Source: Catenaria anguillulae PL171 (lineage: Eukaryota; Blastocladiomycota; Blastocladiomycetes; Blastocladiales; Catenariaceae). From it: DNA of 33,773 nt. Below are positions 1 to 9,309 of this stretch, one piece after another. Below the pieces are notes generated by a model that was not told the origin of the DNA, searched no databases, and saw only the letters and a list, made by a program, of their open reading frames with translations. The stretch spans positions 1-33,773 of the forward strand of contig MCFL01000263.1 in NCBI GenBank assembly GCA_002102555.1, in the 5' to 3' direction. Positions within the stretch are counted from its first letter, which is position 1; every line of letters starts with the position of its first letter. The position numbers were made by a program, and so were the translations under genes.

Positions 1-1478
1 GGTGTACGCAGTCAAGAAACTGGTGAAACACGGGCGAAATCTCACGCTGCTCGACCGTGTTTTCGACCTTTGCCCACAAACTCTTGACAATGCCCTGGGC
101 GAGGGCGTGGTCGGCGGCCTTGGGCGTCAGGTGGCCGCAGCGGTCGCTGAACTTGTGGCCAAAAGCGAGCCAGTCCTTTTCGATGAGCACGGCAAAGCCG
201 CGCAACGTGCGAAAGTAAGGGTCCATGCACACTTGCGAGAGGGCACATAGTTGAGAGGTGCGGTCCCAGCCGTCAGAGCAGTGCACAAGGACATGGGCGT
301 GTCGGTGGACCATGGTGTCGGTGATGAGCTGAGTGCCTTCGAGGAGCAGCTTGATGTGCTTGAGCCAAGAGGATTTGTCGAGCTCGGAGAGCGTGAGGGG
401 TGTCGAGTCGGTATCGGATTGTTGAACAGCTATGCATGTCAAGTGACAGTGAGAATGGGAATTGTCCGCCGAGGTAATCAAAGACACACGATTACGAACC
501 CGCCATCATCCTTGCCAAACTATCTCGCATCACATGAATGTTGTCAATCGGCGCATACTCTTTCCTTGCCCCTCGGTAATACTCCATGTTCTCTGTACCA
601 CTCCCCTTGACATGATTTGCTGCGGCATTGATGGCGGGGCGTGCATCCACAATCAAATGCTCGGCCGCAGGCATCATCTCCAAACCACCACTTTGGTTTG
701 CCACATCGGCGCTCGGGCGGCCCTTGATGGGTTGCGCAAAGATCATGGCCACCAGCCGCTCGTCCTGAGGCGACCGTTTGGAGTTGACGCCCACAAGGGG
801 CTGTGCGCATCGCGTCAGACTTGCGCCAGTTGGATGCACGTACGTCAGGGAGGGCAGTCGCCCGCGCGACCGGTGCTTGGCGGCAAACTTGAGGGTGGTG
901 TCGAGCACAGACGTTGGCGCGGCAAGCACGTTCGGGTACGTTGCGCAAATGGAATAGTCGTTATTGACCTCGGTGACACGCCATTCCGAGTGTCGGCCTG
1001 CAACCCCTACGCCTTGCCGGGCATACTCTGCGCGCAAGTCAAACCAGGACCAGCCCGTGGATGGCAGATCAGGCGAGTGCAGGTAGGCGAACGCGTAGAG
1101 TTGGTCGTGCGAGTCAATGTGGACGAGCTTGATGAGCGACTCGTAGACGGGGTCGAGGTGGGTGATAGGGATGGTGAGGCGGTAGAACTTGAAGTGGCGC
1201 GTGACAATGTCAATGTTGTGGAGCGGCGTGTCCCGCTGTGCCGAGACGGACGAGGAGACGGACGAGGGCGCGGGCGGCGGCGGGAGGCGCGTGACCTGGG
1301 CGATGGTCGAGTAGAAGATCCACTCTTCCTTTTGCGCCGCTTCGCCCGTGGCAGACTGGGCCGAGGAGACAAAGATGAGCTGATGGGCCGTGAGGTGGAG
1401 CGTGCCCTCGGCGCCATAGTCTCGGGCCGACGTGCGCAGAAAGACCTTGTCGACGCGGGCGACCTTGATGTGTTCCAT
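1..1478 (-). CDS. Myotubularin-related phosphoinositide 3-phosphatase (MTMR6/7/8-like), 3' end beyond the window
   Basis: Family role: removes the 3-phosphate from PI3P and PI(3,5)P2 on endosomal membranes. Two exons are visible, complement(1..429, 500..1478); the 70-nt intron (donor GTTCGT, acceptor ATAG) joins in frame at Ala. The N-terminus MEHIKVARVDKV and the PH-GRAM domain (about residues 1-110) resemble MTMR6/7/8, which also begin MEHI. The phosphatase domain follows, with GWSWFDLRAEY, NDYSICATYP, RPAINAAAN and NIHVMRDSLARM. Exon 2 carries the catalytic CX5R loop as VHCSDGWDRT, with the Cys codon at 278-280, then LIEKDWLAFGHKFSDRCGH and SPVFHQFLDCV. All catalytic residues are present, so an active enzyme is expected rather than a pseudophosphatase. 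The start at 1478 is the ATG matching the family N-terminus. The C-terminal part, where a coiled coil or FYVE domain could lie, is not in the window. A Copia element begins 288 bp upstream and may sit in or near its promoter. Confidence 0.93.
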
Positions 1479-1572
1479 TTCGATGGCGGTATTGCAGCGA
1501 GTTCTTAACGCAAGTATGTCATTGACTTCTTTTCTCCATGTCCAGTTTGATTAAATTTGCAGGCGAGAGGCG

Positions 1573-1620
1573 GCGTTCCGATCTGCGTTCCGATCTGCGT
1601 TCCGATCTGCGTTCCGATCT
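1573..1620. repeat. Tandem repeat, four exact copies of a 12-mer
   Basis: The unit GCGTTCCGATCT occurs four times head to tail at 1573-1584, 1585-1596, 1597-1608 and 1609-1620 with no mismatch. It lies about 95 bp upstream of the myotubularin start codon and about 145 bp from the Copia insertion point. Exact identity suggests recent slippage; the unit contains CGATC and could act as a binding-site array in the promoter, but that is inference. Confidence 0.95.
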
Positions 1621-1760
1621 TCAAGTTGTGGCCAGGCACGTCGATGTGGCGAACATGCTTGGATTCAGTCTGCGCGACTTGCTCGACAACATGAAAACAT
1701 ATAATAACATTTACATCGAATGTATGTACGTGATTGTGATCGTTCCAAAGAAGGACTACG

Positions 1761-1765
1761 CCCCG
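1761..1765. other. Left target-site duplication of the Copia element
   Basis: CCCCG directly precedes the 5' LTR and recurs directly after the 3' LTR at 8549-8553. A 5-bp duplication is the normal size for Ty1/Copia integrases and fixes both element ends. Confidence 0.9.
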
Positions 1766-1978
1766 TGTTGGATACACTGTCAAAGTGCCAGCCCATCCGT
1801 GTTGGAGCTTCGCAACCGGTCCCCCGATGTTAGCATGTTCCACCGATCCGTCTGCCGATCCTTCCCCCTCTTGTTGTGTGTTGTGTTCACCGTAATATAC
1901 GCCGGACGAGAGCTGCGAGACGAGGGGCAGCTCTTTGAAGTTCGATTCCATATAGCTATTGATATACAGTATACAACA
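1766..1978 (+). repeat. 5' LTR of the Copia element
   Basis: 213 bp, beginning TGTTGGATAC and ending TATACAACA, so the ends form the inverted repeat TGTTG...CAACA typical of LTR elements. It is identical to the 3' LTR. The AT-rich end (TATAGCTATTGATATACAG) is the only TATA-like stretch and may hold promoter or polyadenylation signals. Confidence 0.96.
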
Positions 1979-1999
1979 GGTTATGAGCCTGGTAGCGCC
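1979..1999 (+). other. Primer-binding region complementary to initiator-Met tRNA
   Basis: Directly after the 5' LTR comes GGTTATGAGCC (1979-1989), the exact complement of the anticodon arm of eukaryotic initiator-Met tRNA (GGCUCAUAACC). This is the half-tRNA primer site known for Drosophila copia and yeast Ty5. It is followed without a gap by TGGTAGCGCC (1990-1999), which equals the complement of the 3' end of yeast initiator-Met tRNA used by Ty1. Which part primes in this host cannot be decided without the host tRNA sequence. Confidence 0.8.
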
Positions 2000-2499
2000 A
2001 TCCCTCGACTCACAACACCGGCCTAGACACCGCATTCAAGCCAACTCCACTGAGTATGTTCCCTCATCCTCACCCGTCTCCCCGACGCCACTCCCTTTCC
2101 CTGTACGAACCGGGCCTTCAGCTATCCGCTGGAGGCCACCCGGCATCTGGTCCTGTACCGTTTGCACACCGATTCATGCGGCTATGATAACGGGCCCATG
2201 GATAATTACCGATCAAACTACCACGTCCCCGGGTCAACCTCTACGGACCACTGCCGACGACGGATGGAATGACGTACCTGCCGTATCACCGCCAACGGGG
2301 CCCGGCCAAGGCCCACGCATTCCAACTACGACTACCACCAAACCGCCTTTCTTTCCCGTCCGTGACTGGCCATACACTGTTGCCCTCGACCATCGCCACC
2401 ACCGCTGTCGTCACCCACCTCAATTTATCCCATCGTGTTCGTCCATCGCTCATCATCATACTCTTTCCTTTCCCCGCATACGTAGGGCCCTGGCCCAGC

Positions 2500-4410
2500 A
2501 TGACCGATAAAGGAACCACGGGTGCCGATGGAGGCCCACGGAAACTACGCACGGGCAAGACTCTACCGACCACCGAAGACTTCCATGCCGCCCTACTCGC
2601 TGCGAAACAAAGCCGCACACGGCTCACCGCCCGCCATGGCACCACCGCTACGGGCACGGCTACCGATTCTCAAAATAGCTCCGACACCGACAACCAATCG
2701 TCGTCCGACGAGCAAGTCGTTGACCCCTCCTATACGAACACGGGCATGGGCCTGCCGATCACCCGCCCGCTAGTCGATTACGACAGCGATACGAGCTCCT
2801 CGTCGTCGTCCTCGTCGAGCTCTTCCTCGTCGTCGAGCTCGTCTTCGTCATCTGACGCACGCTCGCTCTCGGACGCAAACACGACATTCTCGGGTTCAAG
2901 TAGCTCGGACTTGGACGAGACTTCGTCCCATTCCCCGGCAACCGACTACGAGTCTGACTTATCCCTCGATCACATGCAACGCATTGCCCCGGTGGCCCCC
3001 GATATGGCCGAGACCGATGCAGAATCCAACCACTCCGCATGGAAGTCCGACGACCCCATGGACGGGTCGACGACTACTCGAGACTCCTCCGACGACGACT
3101 CGAGCGACGGCACTCCGCTCGCTGATTGCCCCCAAGGGCCTCATGGAACTCAAAAACCTCGCCACGCCCGCCGCAGCAGGGCGCCGCCGCCGCCGCTAGT
3201 GCCGAGTTTCCAGCAACTTGCTACCCCGCGCGCCAAGAAACGGCAACGGTCTGCCTCGCCCGAAGGCGACCCTCTGGACTACGACCCGTACCCGGCCTTG
3301 CGCCGGGCCAGACGCACCCGGTCGGCCAAGGAGGCAAAGGGAAACGACATTCAACGGCAACTCGAAAAGGCCTTGGCCGAGATTGAGGCGCTCAAGCGGG
3401 AGGCAAGCAGTGCTCGCCCCAGCAACCCACCCAAATCCAAGGACCGTCGCCCACGCCTTCGGACCGAGCCGAAGGATATCAAGATCAATACCACCGTCAA
3501 GAAACTCACGGATTGGCCGGATGCGCGCTCGCGCATAGCGCAGACGCTCGGGGCGCTTGGGCTTGATTGCCTGCTGACGTCGCCCAGTGCCCATCTCACG
3601 ACTATTTACCGCAAAGTGGATCAACTTTCCGCCAAGACCATCGCCATGGCTGTTTGCCTGGCCATCCGCGGTGTGTTTGCCGACTCGATGCGGGACCACA
3701 TTGTGCTGCACAAGGATCTGTCCGAGCCCCACAAGATGATCCGACATGTCGACGATTGTTTCTCCGTTCAGCTCCGGGCCGAGGCCAAAAAGATTGAAGA
3801 CGAAATTGCGACCATGGATCTCCGTGCCGATGAGCTGCCGGGCTCATTCATCGCCCGCATCCACGTCAAGGTGGATCTCATCCAGTCGATTCGCCCATCG
3901 TTTGGTATCGACGACTATCACCGGCTCCTGGCCCCGGTCATTGCCCGCTGTGGTTGGAATCACCTCATGGAGCGCAACTACCCACCAATGCTCGTGCACG
4001 ACCGCCGTCTCACCTCCCGGGTGCCGAAGGCCATGCGCCTTGTCGAGATTGCCTTGAAGTTTGCCGACAAGCCCATACAACAGGCTGCTCGTCCAGCCGC
4101 CCGTCCCGCAACCAGCGTGACCGCAACTGGCGGGAGCTCGTTTGCCTCCTTGAGGTGTGCGTTTTGCGAGGAAATTGGGCACAAGGAGCGCCATTGCCCA
4201 ATCCGCCCGCCCGGGGTGCGCGGGAGATACTCGGACCGGCGCCGTAGCCTGCGCCAGGATGGGAACGGCAACGGGAACGGCTTTGGAAACCAAGCGCGCA
4301 ACATGGACTACGGCGGGGTTGGCCGTGAAGTAGCAGGACGTGGGGATGCCGGGGGAAATGGGGGGCAGATGCAGGGCGCTGCTCGGTTGGATGCCAACGT
4401 ACGACAATGA
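2500..4410 (+). CDS. gag: Copia Gag (capsid and nucleocapsid) polyprotein
   Basis: From the ATG at 2500 the frame is open for 636 codons; an open extension further upstream is less likely to be translated. The N-terminal third is acidic and Ser/Thr/Asp rich, with a near-pure serine tract around 2797-2850, which is disordered and unusual for Gag. The middle (about 3330-4080) is the Ty1/Copia-type Gag region. Near the C-terminus is one zinc knuckle, CAFCEEIGHKERHC, matching CX2CX4HX4C, followed by an Arg- and Asn/Gly-rich tail expected to bind RNA. In this family Gag forms the intracellular particle that packages element RNA. Confidence 0.88.
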   Translation: MTDKGTTGADGGPRKLRTGKTLPTTEDFHAALLAAKQSRTRLTARHGTTATGTATDSQNSSDTDNQSSSDEQVVDPSYTNTGMGLPITRPLVDYDSDTSSSSSSSSSSSSSSSSSSSSDARSLSDANTTFSGSSSSDLDETSSHSPATDYESDLSLDHMQRIAPVAPDMAETDAESNHSAWKSDDPMDGSTTTRDSSDDDSSDGTPLADCPQGPHGTQKPRHARRSRAPPPPLVPSFQQLATPRAKKRQRSASPEGDPLDYDPYPALRRARRTRSAKEAKGNDIQRQLEKALAEIEALKREASSARPSNPPKSKDRRPRLRTEPKDIKINTTVKKLTDWPDARSRIAQTLGALGLDCLLTSPSAHLTTIYRKVDQLSAKTIAMAVCLAIRGVFADSMRDHIVLHKDLSEPHKMIRHVDDCFSVQLRAEAKKIEDEIATMDLRADELPGSFIARIHVKVDLIQSIRPSFGIDDYHRLLAPVIARCGWNHLMERNYPPMLVHDRRLTSRVPKAMRLVEIALKFADKPIQQAARPAARPATSVTATGGSSFASLRCAFCEEIGHKERHCPIRPPGVRGRYSDRRRSLRQDGNGNGNGFGNQARNMDYGGVGREVAGRGDAGGNGGQMQGAARLDANVRQ

Positions 4411-4719
4411 CGATCCCCACCCTTCTGCCCCGTTCCCAATCACATTGAACTCCGTGCCCGTTCTCTTCTACGATCCGATTTCTTTTCCCACCGCCACTGC
4501 GCAATGGACATTCATGACAGATTGAGATTGTTCATGTGCCTCGCTTCTACTGGCCTTTCCGTTTGTTTGCCGTCCGCTTACCTCACTCATACGACCGGGG
4601 GTCCCGTTGTGTTGATTGTCTCGCTCACAATACATTATTGCATCCACACGTCACTCTTCCCTACCGTTACATAGACGGATGCAGAATCAATTTTTCACGT
4701 TGGTGAGCTTGCTCTTTCC

Positions 4720-7700
4720 ATGGCCGTCCCGGCCCTGGGCGCAGTTGACTTTTGGGTTGTGGACAGTGGATCCACACTTTATGGAACCCCGTTCAAGGAC
4801 GACTTCGACTGCCTTGCGCAGCTCGATACCCCGTTGCAGATTACGGTCGGAGATGCTGGGGCCTCAGCGACGGCTACACACTCCGGGTCGGTCACTATCC
4901 GCTCGCGCTCACTCGCGGGACGAGTGCAGGTTACTCAGCTGCACGGCGTCTACTTGGTCCCGACTCTTCCATTGCGCCTCTTGTCAACCGGCCGTTTGAT
5001 TGCGGATCTGGGTGGTGAATTTCGCCAGCGTTCTGATGGTTGGCTAGTCCGCGGGCGGGAGGAGGAGATCACAGGCCCAGTGGTTGAGGCTGCCAACTCG
5101 ACTGTTCCCGTGCTCATGATCGCGGACTCGCCCGACCAACGCACTGCATCCGCACAAGCCAAATACTCCGTCGCCCAGCTGCCGACAACCGGGATTTCTG
5201 CTGGACCGCTTCCCTCACACCCGACACAGCCATTGCCCCTTGACGCCCAACTGCTCCTTGCCGCAATTGACCCGCGAGCTGAGCGTCTTCCCGATGCCGT
5301 CCACTCTGTTGTCCAGCTCGAAGCAAACCAGCACGAATCAACGACACATAAGACTACCGACCCAATCCATCTGATTCACGCCCGATTCGGCCATCCTGGC
5401 CACAACGTCACCGATCTCATCATTCGCGACCATGAAAAGTACAAGATCCGCGTTGCACGCAAGGTCGGGGACTCACGGCGGTCCACATGCCGGACATGCG
5501 ATGTCCAGAAGCACAAACGAGATGCCGCACGCCTACTCAACCGTCGAGCGCCACGCCCTGGCCACACGCTACACACGGACCTCAACGACGTCGGCTCAAC
5601 TCCAGAATACCGTGGGATTGACGGGGAACGCTATGTGGTCGTGGTGGTGGACGACTACTCGCGTATGACGTGGACGAAGATTATCAAGTCCAAAAACGAG
5701 GCTGCAAAAGCTGTTCGATTCATTGTGGGCCAGGTCCATGGTATCACAGGTCTGCCAGTGGTTACGGTGCGCCATGACTCGGGCAAGGAGTTTCTCTCAA
5801 AGGCGCTTGAATCCGAGTTAGCCAATTCGGGAACGCGACAAGTGGCAACGGCTGCCGGTGAGCACCGCAAGAATGGCCTCGTCGAGCGACGTAATGGGTT
5901 ACTCTCTGAAAAAGCACGCTGCCTGCTCGATCAAGCTGGATTGCCGGTTACCATGTGGACATACGCATACGAGGCTGCCACCTACCTTCTTAACCGACTC
6001 CCATCGATCAGCCTCGGTGGGAGGACACCGTTTGCCAAATTCTACGGGCACGAACCCGACCTGTCTGGAGTGCGGGCGTGGGGCTCCAAGGTGTTTTCAC
6101 TCTCTCCCGAAAATCCACACAAGCTTGATAGTCGTGGATCCAGCGGTGTCCTGGTGGGGTATGATGATGATCCGAGGTCGTATCTTGTGCTTGATGAGAG
6201 CACAGGCAAGGTGTTCAAGCGTGGCTCAGTCATTGTCGACGAATCCAACGTGCTCAAGAATACCCAGCGGGACACGTTTGATCCAACCGTCACGACCAAT
6301 CCCGATCCATCCCAATGCGACGACCCGCACGATGACGACTATGCACCAACCCACGAGGCAATTGCCATTGTCGACAACAGCAAACTCCGCAGATCAACAC
6401 GCAAACGCCGCCAACCCGACCATGTTCGAGACGCCATCACTGGGCCCGAGTATGATCACGCAACGATCTCGGGTGTATATGGTCCGCCGCTACCCTCGGG
6501 ACCAAGCTTGGCTTTGCTTGCCCAGCTACAAGCGCACGACGCCATCCCAGTGTCCACGCATAGTGGCCAGCTTCCGGATTGGGCGGGACTGGCCATGGTT
6601 GCCGTGGATGGCGGGAGTCGAGCAGAACTGGTCGTGGACTTGACCGAGCCCCCGAAGAACGTCAAGCAAGCGCTTGCACGCCCAGACGCAGTCAAATGGA
6701 AGGAGGCAATGACGAGCGAGCTCCGGACGCTGGAACAAATGGGCACTTGGAGAGTGGTCCCCGCCTCTGAAGCACGTGCCCGAAACCGCGTCCCAACCCC
6801 GTCCATGTTCGTTTACGACACCAAGACCGACGTCCACGGAAACATCACACGCCACAAAGCCCGCCTCGTTGCACATGGACACCGACAACATCACGGTATC
6901 GACTTCAACGAAACCTACGCCCCAACGGTGGCGTACGCAGCAGCTCGGGCCGGAATTGCACTGGCTGCCCGTAACAAGTGGATCATCGACGCCATGGATG
7001 TGGTTAATGCATTCCCGCATGCCGACCTTCAAGAACTCATCTTCATGCTTCCTCCCGTGGGCAGCGACTTCCCGCCGGGTACTGTACTGCAGCTGCTTAA
7101 GTCTCTGTATGGCTTACGGCAATCTGGCCGGGAATGGGCCAACCATCTTGGCACGATTCTACGTAACGACGGTTTCACTTGCGCTGCTGGTGATGGATGT
7201 GTGTACCGCCGGGGGCATGGGGACAAGCTGGTGATTGTGATTGCCTATGTTGACGACCTGCTCGTGATTGGACCGAGTCAACCCGAGATTGATGCTGTCA
7301 AGGCAAACCTCCGTTCCCGACTCAACATCAAGGACTTGGGGCCGGCGACCCAGTTTCTCAACCTGGCTATTGTCCGTTCCGAAGACGGAATCTGGATTGG
7401 GCAAAAGAAGTATGCCGACAAGCTGGTTCGTAAGTTCCTTGGTGGTGACGAGTACCCAGCACTCCGCCCGGCATTGGCTATGGAATCCAATTCCTCGGAC
7501 CCTGTCCCAGCCCACAATGGGCATGACTCGTACCGACCACTTGCCGAAGTACCCGAAGACAAGGCCGGTGCCAAATCGAGCCAGCTTCAACTCCTCTGCG
7601 TCTCTGAACGGCTCCACTACCAACAAGTCCTGGGCTCGCTTGCACACTTGGCCAATGCATCACGCCCAGACATTGCATACGCCGTCGGTGTTGCGTCCCG

Positions 7701-8306
7701 CCGGGCCAACCAACCCAGGTTGATCGACATGAAGGCGGTTTACCGCATCCTCCGTTACGTCAAGGGTACGGCCGACTATGACTTCAGTACCAAAGTCCCC
7801 ACCAAACGCCATCCACCGACACCGACGTCATCACCACGTACACAGACGCGGACTTCGCGGGTGATCACGTTACCCGCAAGTCAACCACCGGCTATGTCTC
7901 ACTCATTGCCGAAGCACCTGTGGTTTGGGCCTCTCGCCGGCAGCCCTGGGTTGCACTCTCAACTACCGAGTCGGAGCTCAATGCGCTGACCGAAGGAGCT
8001 CGTGATACAATGTGGCTACGGTCGGTCGTTGCCCACATGATTGATCAACCCAACTTGCCACCCACTCCCATCCGCGCCGACAATCAAGCTGCTATTGCTG
8101 TGGCTGGCTCCGAGGATATGCGCCGCAGCATCAAGCATGTCGCAGTCCGTATGATGTACATCCGCGAGCTGGCCCATGACCAGAGGACCGTTCGTTTGGA
8201 GTATGTCCGCTCCAATTGCAACTGGTCAGACTTCCTGACCAAGGCGCTACCCCAAGAAAGCTTTGCGCTCTGTCGGTCCAGTCTCAACATCCGTCAACAA
8301 GATTAA
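4720..8306 (+). pseudogene. pol: Copia Pol region: protease, integrase, reverse transcriptase, RNase H
   Basis: The region begins with an aspartic protease (WVVDSGSTLYGT, the D-S/T-G site). A GAG-pre-integrase zinc finger follows (HARFGHPGHN, then CRTCDVQKHKRD), then the integrase core (HTDLNDVG, VRHDSGKEF, GLVERRNG). Next comes the Copia reverse transcriptase (KARLVAHGHRQ, MDVVNAFPHADL, LYGLRQSGREW, catalytic YVDDLLVIG). RNase H lies at the end (LSTTESELNALTEGA, RADNQAAIA). The order and motifs place it firmly in Ty1/Copia. It looks nearly complete, with about one break. Confidence 0.85.
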
Positions 8307-8335
8307 TGATGCCAAGGTTGCTCAGCTGGCGGGAG

Positions 8336-8548
8336 TGTTGGATACACTGTCAAAGTGCCAGCCCATCCGTGTTGGAGCTTCGCAACCGGTCCCCCGATGT
8401 TAGCATGTTCCACCGATCCGTCTGCCGATCCTTCCCCCTCTTGTTGTGTGTTGTGTTCACCGTAATATACGCCGGACGAGAGCTGCGAGACGAGGGGCAG
8501 CTCTTTGAAGTTCGATTCCATATAGCTATTGATATACAGTATACAACA
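8336..8548 (+). repeat. 3' LTR of the Copia element
   Basis: 213 bp, identical to the 5' LTR. A short purine-rich stretch (GGCGGGAG, to 8335) precedes it and is the likely polypurine tract. The right target duplication CCCCG follows at 8549-8553. Confidence 0.96.
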
Positions 8549-8790
8549 CCCCGCCGGCCGGTGCCTGGGTACGCTCACCATGTCAGAACTGCGGCACCCC
8601 ATGATGATTCACTCATCTGCCCTCACGATCTTGTGATGCAATAGAAAAACTAAGACAGGGGGGAGCTCTAAAAGGAGATCATGAATCTGTCACGGACCGA
8701 CTTTTCGTTACAATCGTTTTTCGACGCCAAGGATTGGCTCATGCAAACTCGCGACGTCGTGATTGACGAAGATGCCAGAACGACGACGCC

Positions 8791-9309
8791 ATGGATGCCA
8801 TGATTTTCCTGATCACGACCAAGTTCACATCGGGTAACTTCAAGACCAACTTTCCCGCCAAGGTTCGTCTGCACTCGAGTACCACTTTTTTTTTCCCTAT
8901 CTGATGGTCTCCTGACGGTCTCTTGGTTCTTTGCCACGCATACAGATTCCAGAAAACGTTTCACTCCAATCCGCCATCAACCATTTCGGGTGGATCCCAA
9001 CGGTCGCCAACCATGCATTCATCGCTCGTGTGGCCGATTTGGTCCGTTACTGCGCGCCATGATGTATGTGATGTAGAGGCATGGACTCACATTTTTTTTT
9101 TGTGTCACTTCTATAGCGGACGCTCTACTCGCATCGATTCCGCGCGAACCTAAAGGAACTACCGGAAACGGTCGAGGTCAAGAAATTGCAGCAAGGTCAT
9201 CGCCCGCTTTTCACTCAGTCTCGACCCAAATGTCATCCCGTAAGCTTGTTTTCCTTGCTTGTGAGTAAATAGCTTATCTTTCCACTTGGCTCATCATTTC
9301 CAGATATAA
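8791..9309 (+). CDS. Candidate small spliced gene, unidentified protein of about 98-107 residues
   Basis: I do not recognise this protein. Starting at the ATG in GCCATGG at 8791, three phase-0 exons fit: 8791-8862, 8946-9041 and 9117 onward, separated by introns of 83 and 75 nt with GT..CAG and GT..TAG ends. The reading is MDAMIFLITTKFTSG, then FGWIPTVANHAFIARVADL, then LYSHRFRANLKELPETVEV. The end is ambiguous: reading on gives a stop at 9270-9272, while a further intron (GTAAGC at 9240 to CAG at 9303) gives one at 9307-9309. A second open frame upstream from 8681 (MNLSRTDFSLQSF) is offset by one base, so this could instead be the tail of a longer, decayed gene cut off from its 5' part. Clean splice sites argue for real coding history; present function is unproven. 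Confidence 0.35.

Larger units (their letters stand above)
1766..8548 (+). mobile_element. Ty1/Copia LTR retrotransposon, full length, recent insertion
   Basis: A 6,783-bp element bounded by two 213-bp LTRs that I read as identical base for base, flanked by the 5-bp duplication CCCCG. Order of parts: 5' LTR, primer-binding region, gag with a CCHC zinc knuckle, then pol with protease, integrase, reverse transcriptase and RNase H. Integrase before reverse transcriptase is the diagnostic Copia (Pseudoviridae) order. Identical LTRs mean little or no time since insertion. The copy looks almost whole: gag and pol lie in separate reading segments and there appears to be about one further break within pol, so it is probably non-autonomous as it stands. 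It inserted upstream of the myotubularin gene, in sequence with no recognisable coding function. Confidence 0.95.

Noticed and set aside
1940-1955. GTTCGATTCC in the LTR resembling a Pol III B box
   Set aside because: A single 10-nt match without an A box or terminator run; the element is a Pol II-type LTR element.
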